Counted from the stretch's first letter, positions 25,700 through 34,104 are shown. The stretch: 64,000 nucleotides of DNA from Poriferisphaera corsica (GCF_007747445.1 NZ_CP036425.1:2836175-2900174); one strand, 5' to 3'. Notes: generated from the sequence alone by a model not told the origin. Made by a program: numbers and translations.

Positions 25700-27088
25700 C
25701 TAACTTAAGAACGTTCCCATCCACTTCGTCCCCGGGATCGGCAACCCCTTAGCGCCAAATAGACGACGCAATTCCGATTTACTGGACGCCGGCCCCACCG
25801 CAATCACCGTATCACCCTCCATAATCACCGAATCAGCACCCGGCACAAACACTTCCTTGTCACGCTGCAACGCAGCCAACAAGCAATGCCCCGGGAATTT
25901 GATTTCCGACAGCGGCTTCCCAATCACCTTGCTCGCATCCCCCGGCACCTTAATCTCATAAATCTCCGCAATCCCCTCCGACAGCGACCCCAATCGCTTC
26001 ACCGGCCCCGGCTCTATGAGTCGTTGTATCTCCGTGACCGCTGTTGATCTCGGGCTGAACGCTTTATCAATCCCAATATGTCTAAGCAAGTGTAAGTACG
26101 TCGGCCGCTGCAAAACCGCAATCGCCTGCGCCACACCCATCGACTTCGCCCGCGCCGCAGCAAGAATGTTCGTCTCCTCATCATCCGTCATCGCAACAAA
26201 CGCATCCGCCAAATCCACGCGCTCATCTTTCAGCGCATCCGTATTCACCGCATCCGCATTCAGCACCGTCACCCAATCCAATTTTTCACTCAGTTCTTCC
26301 GCTCGCGCCCGGTCAGTTTCAAACAAACGAATCGAGAATCCGCGGTGTTTCAATACGCGGCATAACCAAACCGACTGCCCTGTACCACCCATGATGATGA
26401 TCCGTCGCCGCTTGTCCGTTGTGGTCTGAAACACCTTTCGGATCTTCTCAAACGAGTTCGTGTCCCCGATAATCGTCAGAATATCATGCGCCTCGATCAC
26501 CGTGTCCGCATCAGGAATTGACGGGTATCCAAAATGCTCAACAGCCGCAACTCTTGCAGCGCCCGGTAGTTGTATATCTCGCAACTTCAAGCCCGCCGCC
26601 TTCGAATCCTCCGACACCGGCAACTGCTGCATCTCCACTTTCCCCTTGGCGAACTGCTCAACAGCCAACGCGCCAGGGTTTCTGAGCGTCGATGCGATCG
26701 CATGGGCTGTCGCGTATTCAGGGCAGACCATATGGTCGACGCCAAGGTGCTTGGCGTAGGCGAAACTGTTCTGTTCAAAGAAAGCGGAATGATGGACGCG
26801 TGCGATGCAAGTCGTTGCGCCAACGCCCTTTGCAATCGAAGCAGCGAGAAGGTTTATTTCATCAGAAGAGGTTGCCGCGATAAAGAGATCGGCCTTGGCG
26901 GTCCCCGCTTCAAGGAGGATATCGGCCTGCGTGGCATTGCCGAGCAGAGAACGCACGTCCATGACGTCGTCCAGCTCAGCGAGCTTTTCCGGGGACTGGT
27001 CAATAACTGTGATGTTGTTACGGGCTTTGGCGAGAACTTCAGCAGAGTGCCTGCCGACTTCGCCGGCGCCACAAATCACGATATTCAT
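25700..27088 (-). CDS. trkA: Trk system potassium transporter regulatory subunit TrkA
   Basis: The 462-residue protein has two RCK units, the full-length TrkA form. The first Rossmann motif is MNIVICGAGEVGRHSAEVL with ENNITVID-like acidic end (ITVIDQSPEKL). The second is RIIIMGGTGQSVWLCRVLKHRGF. Each is followed by a C-terminal RCK_C domain (LKLRDIQLPGAARV and VIGKPLSEIKFPGHC). The protein binds NAD(H) and ATP/ADP and gates TrkH, encoded downstream. Base composition changes inside the gene: near codon 133 (about 26.69 kb) the + strand switches from C-rich to G-rich, yet the protein is intact. Confidence 0.95.
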   Translation of the reverse strand: MNIVICGAGEVGRHSAEVLAKARNNITVIDQSPEKLAELDDVMDVRSLLGNATQADILLEAGTAKADLFIAATSSDEINLLAASIAKGVGATTCIARVHHSAFFEQNSFAYAKHLGVDHMVCPEYATAHAIASTLRNPGALAVEQFAKGKVEMQQLPVSEDSKAAGLKLRDIQLPGAARVAAVEHFGYPSIPDADTVIEAHDILTIIGDTNSFEKIRKVFQTTTDKRRRIIIMGGTGQSVWLCRVLKHRGFSIRLFETDRARAEELSEKLDWVTVLNADAVNTDALKDERVDLADAFVAMTDDEETNILAAARAKSMGVAQAIAVLQRPTYLHLLRHIGIDKAFSPRSTAVTEIQRLIEPGPVKRLGSLSEGIAEIYEIKVPGDASKVIGKPLSEIKFPGHCLLAALQRDKEVFVPGADSVIMEGDTVIAVGPASSKSELRRLFGAKGLPIPGTKWMGTFLS

Positions 27089-27556
27089 AAAGACCCTCTA
27101 AATGCTGCCTGCATAACCTGTTGCAACAGCGGGTATTGAAAAAGCCACGGCCAATTATGAGCGTTAGCGGTGAGGCTGAGGGGATGAGCAGGCGTTGGAG
27201 GCTAACTGAATGCCAATTTTTGATGTCGGCAAGCGCCAGCGTGGCCGGTCAAAACAGGCATAAGTTTATCCGGCTTTGCGGCCCGATGCGAGAGGCATCC
27301 CAAACACAAGACGTACCCGATTCATCCTGTGTGATTCTGACTCTTTAGATAGCTATGAATCTCGTTCACAGGGTCGTGGTTGTGGAAAGTTTTAATGTGT
27401 GATTGCTGAGCGAAACGCGCGCACCCAAGCAAATCGGATGCTCTGCCTGTTCGCTAATACGATGTTGGTTTTACGACCCAAATATGCGCACGAAATAGAC
27501 GCGCGACTGCGAGTGAAACTCAATCTTCCGAGCGCGGCGCGTTTGTGCGCAAATCG

Positions 27557-27572
27557 CAGCGCGCACAAAATG
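27557..27572 (+). repeat. Left arm of a 16-bp inverted repeat
   Basis: CAGCGCGCACAAAATG, the exact reverse complement of 27768-27783. Confidence 0.85.
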
Positions 27573-27767
27573 TTCAGCACTTGAACATGTGTTCTTATAA
27601 CCTATTACCGGTACTCGATTAGCAACGATTTAAGGCTGGATTCTCAGATTTAAGAAAAAGGTCAAAAATGGTGGATTTTGGTCAAAAACGTGACAGTTTT
27701 GGTAAGAATTCAGCAGAAAAAGGCGCGTTTTCGCCAGTAAAATTCTTTTGACTGTTCGAAGTCTGAC

Positions 27768-27783
27768 CATTTTGTGCGCGCTG
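27768..27783 (+). repeat. Right arm of a 16-bp inverted repeat
   Basis: CATTTTGTGCGCGCTG, the exact reverse complement of 27557-27572. The arms bracket about 195 bp of AT-rich sequence. Confidence 0.85.
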
Positions 27784-27878
27784 TGTTTCGTGAAGTTGGC
27801 TTGAATTGGTGGTGAGAGTCGATCAGACAGTAGGGTCATCAGATACTGAATGGCTGCATTATTCTGAAAGGACATACG

Positions 27879-28187
27879 ATGTTTTATCGCGTAAAAGCAA
27901 AATTGAAAACTGAGAAGGCTGCGGAGTTTTTGGATCGATTACGTGACGGGACGATTAGTGAACAGAAGCTGGATGGACAGGAGATTGTTGATTCGATGCA
28001 TCGGGCGGTGATGAATGATGATGAGGTGATGTGGAGCGAGAAGTGCTTCTGCCCTACCCCGTTGAAGCATGAACGAGAGACGGTATTGGATTTTTACTTT
28101 GATGATCTAACAACGGAAACCCTTCAAGGGTATGAAGACTATGAAGGTGATTCGTTTATGGAATACCTCGTATCTGTTGCGAAATAA
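27879..28187 (+). CDS. Small conserved protein of unknown function, paralogue 1
   Basis: The 102-residue cytoplasmic protein starts MFYRVKAKLK and has the conserved stretch CFCPTPLKHERETVLDFYFDDLTTE. It shares about half its residues with the 105-residue product at 29302-29616, so the two are clear paralogues about 1.1 kb apart on the same strand. I do not recognise a characterised family. The ATG is preceded by AAAGGAC. No signal peptide or membrane segment. The conserved CxCPTP and HER residues might suggest a binding site, but no function is claimed. Confidence 0.75.
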   Translation: MFYRVKAKLKTEKAAEFLDRLRDGTISEQKLDGQEIVDSMHRAVMNDDEVMWSEKCFCPTPLKHERETVLDFYFDDLTTETLQGYEDYEGDSFMEYLVSVAK

Positions 28188-28217
28188 AAAACAGCAGCTG
28201 TTCTAATTAGCCGCTGC
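28186..28217 (-). terminator. Possible terminator of the SMR gene
   Basis: On the minus strand a short stem GCAGC/GCTGC around CTAATTAG is followed by TGTTTTTT. The stem is weak. Confidence 0.4.
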
Positions 28218-28260
28218 ACACTTTGGCTTATTTAGTTCACTTATAGCTTAGTTTTCACCC

Positions 28261-28590
28261 TTAATGCACACTTGCATTCGAAAACACCATCAAAAGCATG
28301 ACCCCAACAATCATCAGTCCCATTCCCGTCATTCCCACCACATCAATTTTCTGCTTGTATACAATCGCGCTCACCCCAGTCACAAGCACAATACCCAAGG
28401 CGCTCCAAATCGCATACGCAATTCCCACTTTCATATCTCTTAAGGTTAACGACAGCAAATAAAACGCAGCTCCATATCCGCAAATGACTATCAAACTTGC
28501 CCATAGTTTCGTAAATCCATTGCTCGCATTAAGTGCGGTTGTTGCTACGACTTCACATATGATTGCACTCAATAAATACACATACATCAT
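28261..28590 (-). CDS. Small multidrug resistance (SMR/EmrE) efflux protein
   Basis: The 109-residue protein has four membrane segments and the SMR hallmarks: the essential membrane-embedded Glu in IICEVVATTALNAS, AFYLLSLTLRDMKVGIAYAIWSALG with the conserved Tyr and Trp, and a fourth hydrophobic helix. SMR proteins work as antiparallel dimers and export cations such as quaternary ammonium compounds or guanidinium in exchange for protons. No guanidine riboswitch was noticed upstream. The start is the ATG at 28590 with AGGG eight bases before; a GTG precedes it. It lies between the two paralogous small genes. Confidence 0.9.
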   Translation of the reverse strand: MMYVYLLSAIICEVVATTALNASNGFTKLWASLIVICGYGAAFYLLSLTLRDMKVGIAYAIWSALGIVLVTGVSAIVYKQKIDVVGMTGMGLMIVGVMLLMVFSNASVH

Positions 28591-29301
28591 CACATTTTCC
28601 CTTTGTTCTTTAGTTTGATGTGATACCTAAAATAATTCATTGAGAACTTTGTTCTCAAATATTCTTTATTTTCAGAAAAATAAACTTGATAAGCACTGAG
28701 TCATGCAATGACTCACAATATCCCTGTTTTTACAGGTTTTTCTTGGTTTTACTTATAAATGTTTATTCCACTCAAGATTTTTTAACACCATTTGTATATA
28801 GATGTTATTTCAATAAATCTTTCGAGTGTTCTTCAATACGCTCGTTGCGAGGGTCTAAAAATAATAGAATCGAACAAAGTAAATTAATTAAAGAACATGT
28901 CAAAGTTTTTATGCTACAAAAACTATCTTTGGCTATGTTAATAGATAAACACTTTGGCTATGTTAATAGATAAACAAAATATTTACATGCGGTAGAAATA
29001 TATATCACATTGTTTCCAGATTCTAATTGTTGTTTGACTATTCCTAAAAAACCAAGCAAAGCTAGTGCAATCAGAATGATTATTTTCAATTGTTGTTTCA
29101 TATTGATCAATACACTATAGCCACCATCAACATTCATCCTTACCAATAGACATTTCTCCTAAAATACAAACACATTACTTGGTAACAAACTTTCGATTTG
29201 ATTTGCAGTTTACGTTGACTAAATTTAATCAAATATTTGGATCTACAGACTCTTAGACTGCAATCCCAACGACGAAGTTGGCTTACAAGAAAGGATATAT
29301 C
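28591..29301. other. AT-rich intergenic region between SMR gene and paralogue 2
   Basis: About 700 bp, clearly more AT-rich than the rest of the window. Open frames of 62 and 95 codons exist but have no domain or ribosome site. The region contains a perfect 25-bp tandem duplication (28927-28976). It may be decayed or acquired DNA. Confidence 0.55.
28927..28976. repeat. Perfect 25-bp tandem duplication
   Basis: The 25-bp unit beginning CTTTGGCTATGTTAATAGAT occurs twice in direct contact (28927-28951 and 28952-28976). Confidence 0.93.
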
Positions 29302-29616
29302 ATGTTTTATCGCGTCAAAGCAAAACTAAAAAAAGACAAGGCAAAGGAATTGCTTGAAAGAATTCAGGATGGATCAATCAGCAAAAACGGGCCGGATGGA
29401 GAAGAGATGATTAATGGATTTGAACGCGCTGGTGTTGATGATTCAGGAACAGTTGAGTGGAGTATGGTGTGCTATTGCCCAACGCCATTGGCACATGAAC
29501 GTGCGACGGTGTTAGATCACTATTTTGATGAACTGACGACTGAGGTGATTAAAGATTATGAGTTACATGATGGACGCCGGTTTATTGAATATCTTGAAGA
29601 AGCGGCGAGATCATAA
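29302..29616 (+). CDS. Small conserved protein of unknown function, paralogue 2
   Basis: The 104-residue product starts MFYRVKAKLKKDKAKELLERI and repeats the conserved CYCPTPLAHERATVLDHYFDELTTE pattern (quoted in part: CYCPTPLAHERATVLDHYF) of the gene at 27879-28187. The start is the ATG at 29302, after AAAGGATATATC, because it aligns with the N-terminus of the paralogue; an upstream in-frame start at 29278 is less likely. The protein is small, acidic at its C-terminus and has no membrane segment. Function unknown. The duplication suggests either a recent tandem event interrupted by the SMR gene or two functional variants. Confidence 0.75.
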   Translation: MFYRVKAKLKKDKAKELLERIQDGSISKNGPDGEEMINGFERAGVDDSGTVEWSMVCYCPTPLAHERATVLDHYFDELTTEVIKDYELHDGRRFIEYLEEAARS

Positions 29617-29732
29617 AACGGGCTTGTCGATAAGTTCGTGTGTGGCGCGTCATCGCAACTACGAGACAATCGATTTTAGTTGGGTAAAAAACGATCCTCC
29701 ATGATCGCTGCGGTCCAGGATATTCAACTAGC

Positions 29733-30311
29733 TTAGATTTGTATACCGTTCTGAAAAATATTGATTGTTGAAGGAACGGCATTGACGACGGTTTGCGCGG
29801 CCATACATGCTTTTTCTGAAACTTTGATCATTTCGTTAATTGTTTCTGGAGATTCATCTGAATCGATGATGACATTGGTTTCGAGTCCATTCGGGTAGCC
29901 TTCCATTTGTCCGCCGGTGTCTGAGGTCATGCCGGGAATGCGTGACTGAAATTTCATTTTTTGTTCTAGCTTAATATTGAAGATTTTCAGCTGTTTATAA
30001 TCGGCATAACCTTTTAAGTGGGTCAGGAAGCAGAAGGCGATACCTGCGGCGAGGTATGCAAGCGGCGCGGGGGCGAGGTTTGATCCGCCAATAGAGAGGC
30101 CTTCATCGCAAAGCAACTCGAAAGCGCCGAAGGTTGGTATGTTGGGCTGGACGTAGCAGCGTTTAAGCAGTCCCTGTTCGGGGACCATTTCGGCAATAAC
30201 ATTTACTTCAAGATCGAGTCCTTCTTTTGATTTTTTTGCAGGTTTGATCGGGTATGTCTCGGGATCGGGCATGTACTCGATTGGTGTTACGATTGTTTTC
30301 TGGGTTGACAT
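29733..30311 (-). CDS. OsmC-family protein
   Basis: The 192-residue product has the OsmC/Ohr fold pattern, with the central helix segment SNLAPAPLAYLAAGIAFCFLTHLKGYA containing one reactive-type Cys (AGIAFCF), and a second Cys near the C-terminus (VSEKACMAAQTV). Such proteins reduce organic hydroperoxides or act in thiol-dependent detoxification. The first Cys is in the place of the first active-site Cys in OsmC. The ATG at 30311 is preceded by AAGGAG. The gene is divergent from a TetR gene, and two operator palindromes lie between them, so it is very likely the target of that regulator. Confidence 0.8.
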   Translation of the reverse strand: MSTQKTIVTPIEYMPDPETYPIKPAKKSKEGLDLEVNVIAEMVPEQGLLKRCYVQPNIPTFGAFELLCDEGLSIGGSNLAPAPLAYLAAGIAFCFLTHLKGYADYKQLKIFNIKLEQKMKFQSRIPGMTSDTGGQMEGYPNGLETNVIIDSDESPETINEMIKVSEKACMAAQTVVNAVPSTINIFQNGIQI

Positions 30312-30338
30312 GATGTGCTCCTTGTGCAAAATAATATT

Positions 30339-30354
30339 GGTACGACTCCGTACC
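30339..30354. promoter_or_regulatory. TetR operator 1
   Basis: A 16-bp palindrome GGTAC-N6-GTACC, repeated at 30362. Lies in the divergent osmC-tetR promoter region. Confidence 0.75.
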
Positions 30355-30361
30355 CTTTAAT

Positions 30362-30377
30362 GGTACGGCGCTGTACC
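30362..30377. promoter_or_regulatory. TetR operator 2, in the osmC promoter
   Basis: A second GGTAC-N6-GTACC palindrome, 23 bp centre to centre from the first. On the minus strand TTGACA (30384-30379) lies just upstream, so this site falls in the spacer of the predicted osmC promoter and a bound repressor would block it. Confidence 0.75.
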
Positions 30378-30405
30378 ATTTTGTCAATTACAAAAAGGAA
30401 AAAAA

Positions 30406-31035
30406 ATGCCAGACAACATGAGTAAGCATGCAAAACGCCAATCAGCGCGCAAAACTGAGATTGTGAAGGCGGCGACTGAGATATTTTTTCGCGAGGGGTA
30501 CGGGCGAGCCAGTATGGATCAGGTGCATTCGGTTGTGGGGGGATCGAAGCGCACGCTCTACAAACACTTTTCGAGTAAGGATGAGTTATTTATAGCGATT
30601 ATCGAGCGTGTTTCTGATCGTGTGTTACAGGTAATGGTGCCAGAAGAGATTGAGGGGGAATTGGAGAATGTGTTGCTTACGATCGGTGAAAGTTATTTGA
30701 AAGTTATATTGTCAAAAGACGGACTATCGCTGTTTCGTGCGATGATATCTGAGGCGACTCATTTTCCAACACTGGCGAAACAGTTTTATGAGCATGGCCC
30801 CGGAAAAGTTTCATCCGAACTAGCTAAATTTTTCAGAACTAAGCAGAAGCAGGGCGAGATGAATGGGGGGGATGCGAGGGCGGCTGCGGAACAATTTCTA
30901 GGCATGCTACGTGGTGATGTGCATTTAACCGCTCTGCTATATGGGCAAAAACCACGTGGCGCGAGTATCGTCAATCATGTGGAATGTGTCGTCACATCGT
31001 TCTTAAAAAGTTATGGTGGAAATGATAAAAAATAA
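30406..31035 (+). CDS. TetR/AcrR-family transcriptional regulator
   Basis: The 209-residue protein has an N-terminal TetR helix-turn-helix (IVKAATEIFFREGYGRASMDQ, then SKRTLYKHFSSKDELFIAII) and an AefR-like C-domain (SLFRAMISEATHFPTLAKQFY), the type often found with oxidative or efflux targets. It is divergent from the OsmC-family gene and separated from it by two identical-pattern palindromes. It is therefore most likely an autoregulated repressor of that gene, released by an unknown small molecule. The start is supported by AAAAGGAAAAAA just before the ATG. Confidence 0.9.
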   Translation: MPDNMSKHAKRQSARKTEIVKAATEIFFREGYGRASMDQVHSVVGGSKRTLYKHFSSKDELFIAIIERVSDRVLQVMVPEEIEGELENVLLTIGESYLKVILSKDGLSLFRAMISEATHFPTLAKQFYEHGPGKVSSELAKFFRTKQKQGEMNGGDARAAAEQFLGMLRGDVHLTALLYGQKPRGASIVNHVECVVTSFLKSYGGNDKK

Positions 31036-31126
31036 ACGTTTTGCTTGAACGGTCCGACACGCGAGGCTGCTATTGATTAACGGCCATTGCTGTTCTAGAT
31101 AATGTTGTGTCGCGGACTATGGGTGT

Positions 31127-31804
31127 CTATTTTTTAACAATTTTGGCGAGGTCTTTGTCGGCGCCCATGATGACGAGGATGTCTTCTTCACGCAGCCCGG
31201 AGGTTGGATCAGGGATCATGACTGATGGCGGAGTGAGTTCGGATTGCTCGGGCTTACGACGTTTTATGGCAACGACGTGGACGTTGTACTCGGCGCGTAG
31301 GTTGAGTTCGATGAGGTTATGGCCTCGCCAAGCTTCGGGGGTTTGGATTTCAACAATGGAGTGCTGCGCGTCGAGTTCGAGGTGATTGCGGAATTGTGGT
31401 GTGATCAAGCGATTGGCCCAACGGTCGGCGGATTCGTCTTCGGGGTTGACGACTTCGTCTGCGCCGATCTTGGCGAGGATCTTGGCGGAGGTGGGGGTGA
31501 CGGCGCGGGAGATAACGCGGGGAACGCCGAGCTGTTTGAGAACAACGGTGGTGAGGGCGATGGCTTCGAAGTTGTTGCCGATGCCGACGATGGCGATGTC
31601 GACTTTGTCGACGCCTTGGGAGAGAAGCGCTTGTTCGTCGGTTGCATCGAGTGCGATGGCGAGGGTAACGCGATCACGCATGTCTTCGATGAGTGCTGGA
31701 TCGCGGTCGATGCCGATGACCTCGTGGCCTGATGCTGCGAGGTTTGCGGCGAGTCGTGAGCCAAAGCGGCCGAGTCCGATGACGGCGAATCTGTGCATGA
31801 TCAA
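31127..31804 (-). CDS. ktrA: Ktr potassium uptake system regulatory subunit KtrA
   Basis: The 225-residue protein has a single RCK unit: the Rossmann motif FAVIGLGRFGSRLAANLAASGHEVIGID, then TNTAKILAKIGADEV-like middle (SAKILAKIGADEVVNPE), and an RCK_C domain with the end LREEDILVIMG. It is half the size of TrkA, the normal KtrA form. It assembles as an octameric ring that gates KtrB, which is encoded upstream on the same strand with a 366-bp gap. Together with trkAH at 23.7-27.1 kb, the window carries two complete K+ uptake systems. Confidence 0.92.
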   Translation of the reverse strand: MIMHRFAVIGLGRFGSRLAANLAASGHEVIGIDRDPALIEDMRDRVTLAIALDATDEQALLSQGVDKVDIAIVGIGNNFEAIALTTVVLKQLGVPRVISRAVTPTSAKILAKIGADEVVNPEDESADRWANRLITPQFRNHLELDAQHSIVEIQTPEAWRGHNLIELNLRAEYNVHVVAIKRRKPEQSELTPPSVMIPDPTSGLREEDILVIMGADKDLAKIVKK

Positions 31805-32170
31805 AAACTTTCTAATCGGTGGTTAGCAGGGTGCGGGGATATGAGGCAATGAGTGGGTGTATTGTAACAGGTGCAAGAGTGCTAGTGCTAGAGACTCGTA
31901 TTAGGCGCAAGCGAGGGATTTTAATGCTTGCAGGCATATGCGTGGTTGAGGGAGTTACGGAAGTGTCTTGGCGCGCCGCGAAATGTCGCGGCGGCTATTG
32001 GAAATCAGTGATTGCAGGCAATTATGATTGAGTTGGGGACACCCTCGCACCGGCGGTACGGGGCTTGTGAAATGAATTGAGCGTTGAGTGGGCGTTGCGG
32101 GGTGAGAGTTTCCGGCGAGCGTGGCTCGCTGGCTATTGGCGTTTGTTTTTCATGTGCATAAGGGGGGGGA
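31805..32170. other. Intergenic region between ktrB and ktrA
   Basis: About 366 bp with no gene. It contains one copy of a 28-bp dispersed repeat (31878-31905), whose other copy lies directly upstream of ktrB. Confidence 0.5.
31878..31905 (-). repeat. 28-bp repeat upstream of ktrA
   Basis: Begins AGTGCTAGTGCT on the + strand and matches 34077-34104 at 24 of 28 positions. Confidence 0.7.
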
Positions 32171-34069
32171 TTAGCCGAGGGCGATGTCTTCGTGGGGGTA
32201 TGAGATCTGGGTTTGATGTCGGCGAGAGAGGATGAGTGAGGAGAGGAGCGCGAGAGGGCCGACTCGGCCGAGGAACATGACGAGTATGATGACGATTTTA
32301 CCAAAGGGTGTGAGTTGTTCGGTGATGCCGAGGGAGAGGCCGGTGGTTGTGGCGGCGGAGACGACTTCGAAGAGTGTTTGGATGAAGGTGAAGGGTTCGG
32401 TGAGGGTGAGTAGGTAGGTGGCGGTGATGATAAGTCCGATGTAGCAGAAAAAGATGGTGCCTGCTTTTTGGATGGCGGCTTGAGGAATGGTGCGTTTGAA
32501 GATTTCGGCTTCGGGGCGTTGGCGCATGTTGGCGATGATGGAAAGAAGGAGGAGTGCGAAGATGGTGGTTTTGATGCCACCGGCGGTTGAGCCGGGGGAG
32601 CCGCCGACGATCATGAGTGCGAGGAGGGTAAGGTGAGAAGAGGGTTGAAGTTCGGGGGTGTTGGCGGAGTAGAAGCCGGCGGTACGGGAGGAGGTGGACA
32701 TGAAGGCGGCGTCGGCGATAGTTTGCCCTATGCGCGAGATAGAAAGAGGATCGGAGGTGGATAGCGGTGTTACATAGAAGAATGGTGTGAGTTCTGAGAT
32801 AGCAATGACGAGCGTGCCGAGGATGAGAAGGGATGCGGTGGTGGTGAGGACAACTTTGGAGTGAAGAGAGAGTCGGCGGGGTGAGAGGTCGACGGGGGGA
32901 AGATCGGTGAAACGCGTGGGGTTATTTTTCTTGTCGGAAATGCGATAGCGGAACATGGCGTAGAGGTTGCCGAGGACGGGGAAGCCGAGTCCGCCGAGGA
33001 CGATGAGTGGGATGATGACGAGGTAAATGCCAGCGCTAGTGCGGTAGTTGTGGAAGGAATCCCCGGTGATATCGAAGCCTGCGTTGCAGAAGGCGGAGAT
33101 GGCGTGGAAGAAGGACATGCCAAGACGCTCTGTAAAGAGGAGAGGGCGCGTCGGATCGGATTGCCACATGGGGAGAAGGAGGAGCGCGCCGATGGTTTCG
33201 ATGATGAGTGTGGTGAGGACGATAAAGCGGATGAAGGAGGTGATTTTGTGAAGAGGCTGATCGGAGAGCATTTGCGAGAGTGAGACGTTTTGCTTGAGAG
33301 AGAGGGAGCGGCCGAGCATGAGCGCGAACATGGAGGCGAAGATGATGATTCCGAGTCCGCCGAGCTGGATGAAGATGGCGATGATGGTCTGGCCAAAGGG
33401 TGTGAAGTCGTGTGCGGTGTTTTTGACAGCGAGGCCTGTGACACAAACTGCTGAGGTGATGGTGAAGAGTGAATCTAACCAAGAGATAGATTGATTAATC
33501 GGTGTGGCGAGCGGGAGTTTGAGGAGAGGCGTGCCGATGGCGATGAGGAAGAAGAATGAGAGAGGCAGGAGGAGGCCGGGCCGGTGAAGGCGGCGCGAGA
33601 GGGCTGTATTAAGATGCCAGAGTTCGGTGGCGGCAACGATGACAACGGAGATCTCGAAGATGGGCCAACCGAGTCGGTTGCCTGCGAGGTGGAGGATGAT
33701 GCCGGTGAGGGTGATGGCAAGAATAAGGATATCGATGAAGGTCATGCGGCGATCGGTGGCATGAGAACGTGAGCGTGCGATACGAATCACGTCGTACCAG
33801 TAGGCGGTGATGAGAATGGTTTGAAGGATGCGTGTGAGGATGATGTAGAGTTGCTCGTCGGATTCGTTGAAGATGTGAGAGACGGCATTGAGTGCTTCGA
33901 AACCCCATTCGGGGAGTGGCGGGGTGTAGAAGCCATGAACGAGAACAGATGCGGTGAGGATAAGAATGAGGGAGATGAGGCGGAGGAACAGACGCTGCAC
34001 GGAGATGGGTTTGAAGGGTACAAACTGGTGCAGATGAGCGGTTTCGAGTTTGGGGTCGAGTTGGGGCAT
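32171..34069 (-). CDS. ktrB: Ktr/Trk-type potassium transporter membrane subunit KtrB, with extended N-terminus
   Basis: The 632-residue membrane protein carries the four pore repeats of KtrB/TrkH: TITSAVCVTGLAV, FHAISAFCNAGFDI, MSTSSRTAGFYS and VSAATTTGLSLG. The GGSPGSTAGGIKTTIFALL stretch marks the third repeat. KtrB proteins are usually about 450 residues; here about 170 extra N-terminal residues supply several additional membrane segments (residues 20-170). It forms a Na+-dependent K+ channel-transporter with KtrA. The coding strand is C-rich, the reverse of trkH, in keeping with the skew switch. The start at 34069 follows one copy of the 28-bp repeat. Confidence 0.9.
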   Translation of the reverse strand: MPQLDPKLETAHLHQFVPFKPISVQRLFLRLISLILILTASVLVHGFYTPPLPEWGFEALNAVSHIFNESDEQLYIILTRILQTILITAYWYDVIRIARSRSHATDRRMTFIDILILAITLTGIILHLAGNRLGWPIFEISVVIVAATELWHLNTALSRRLHRPGLLLPLSFFFLIAIGTPLLKLPLATPINQSISWLDSLFTITSAVCVTGLAVKNTAHDFTPFGQTIIAIFIQLGGLGIIIFASMFALMLGRSLSLKQNVSLSQMLSDQPLHKITSFIRFIVLTTLIIETIGALLLLPMWQSDPTRPLLFTERLGMSFFHAISAFCNAGFDITGDSFHNYRTSAGIYLVIIPLIVLGGLGFPVLGNLYAMFRYRISDKKNNPTRFTDLPPVDLSPRRLSLHSKVVLTTTASLLILGTLVIAISELTPFFYVTPLSTSDPLSISRIGQTIADAAFMSTSSRTAGFYSANTPELQPSSHLTLLALMIVGGSPGSTAGGIKTTIFALLLLSIIANMRQRPEAEIFKRTIPQAAIQKAGTIFFCYIGLIITATYLLTLTEPFTFIQTLFEVVSAATTTGLSLGITEQLTPFGKIVIILVMFLGRVGPLALLSSLILSRRHQTQISYPHEDIALG

Positions 34070-34076
34070 GTTAAGA

Positions 34077-34104
34077 AGTGCTAGTGCTTGGGACTAGTGT
34101 TAGG
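34077..34104 (-). repeat. 28-bp repeat upstream of ktrB
   Basis: Second copy of the repeat at 31878-31905 (24 of 28 identical), ending 8 bp before the ktrB start. Confidence 0.7.

Larger units (their letters stand above)
27089..27878. other. Long intergenic region next to a GC-skew switch
   Basis: About 790 bp between the divergent trkA and a small orphan gene, with no supported gene. It contains a perfect 16-bp inverted repeat (27557-27572 and 27768-27783), further copies of a TTTGTGCGC-like motif (27542, 27484 reversed), a TGTTCA/TGAACA palindrome at 27571-27587, and AT-rich GGTCAAAAA-type direct repeats at 27660-27690. No perfect TTATCCACA was seen; the nearest DnaA-box-like words are TGTGGAAAG (about 27381) and CGTTCACAG. 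Confidence 0.55.

Noticed and set aside
27089-27878. A confident call of the chromosomal origin
   Set aside because: No perfect DnaA boxes, no dnaA or dnaN nearby, and a second skew flip at 48 kb. Kept only as a hypothesis.
28686-28973. A 95-codon open frame in the AT-rich patch
   Set aside because: No domain, no ribosome site; it ends within the tandem duplication and looks like chance.
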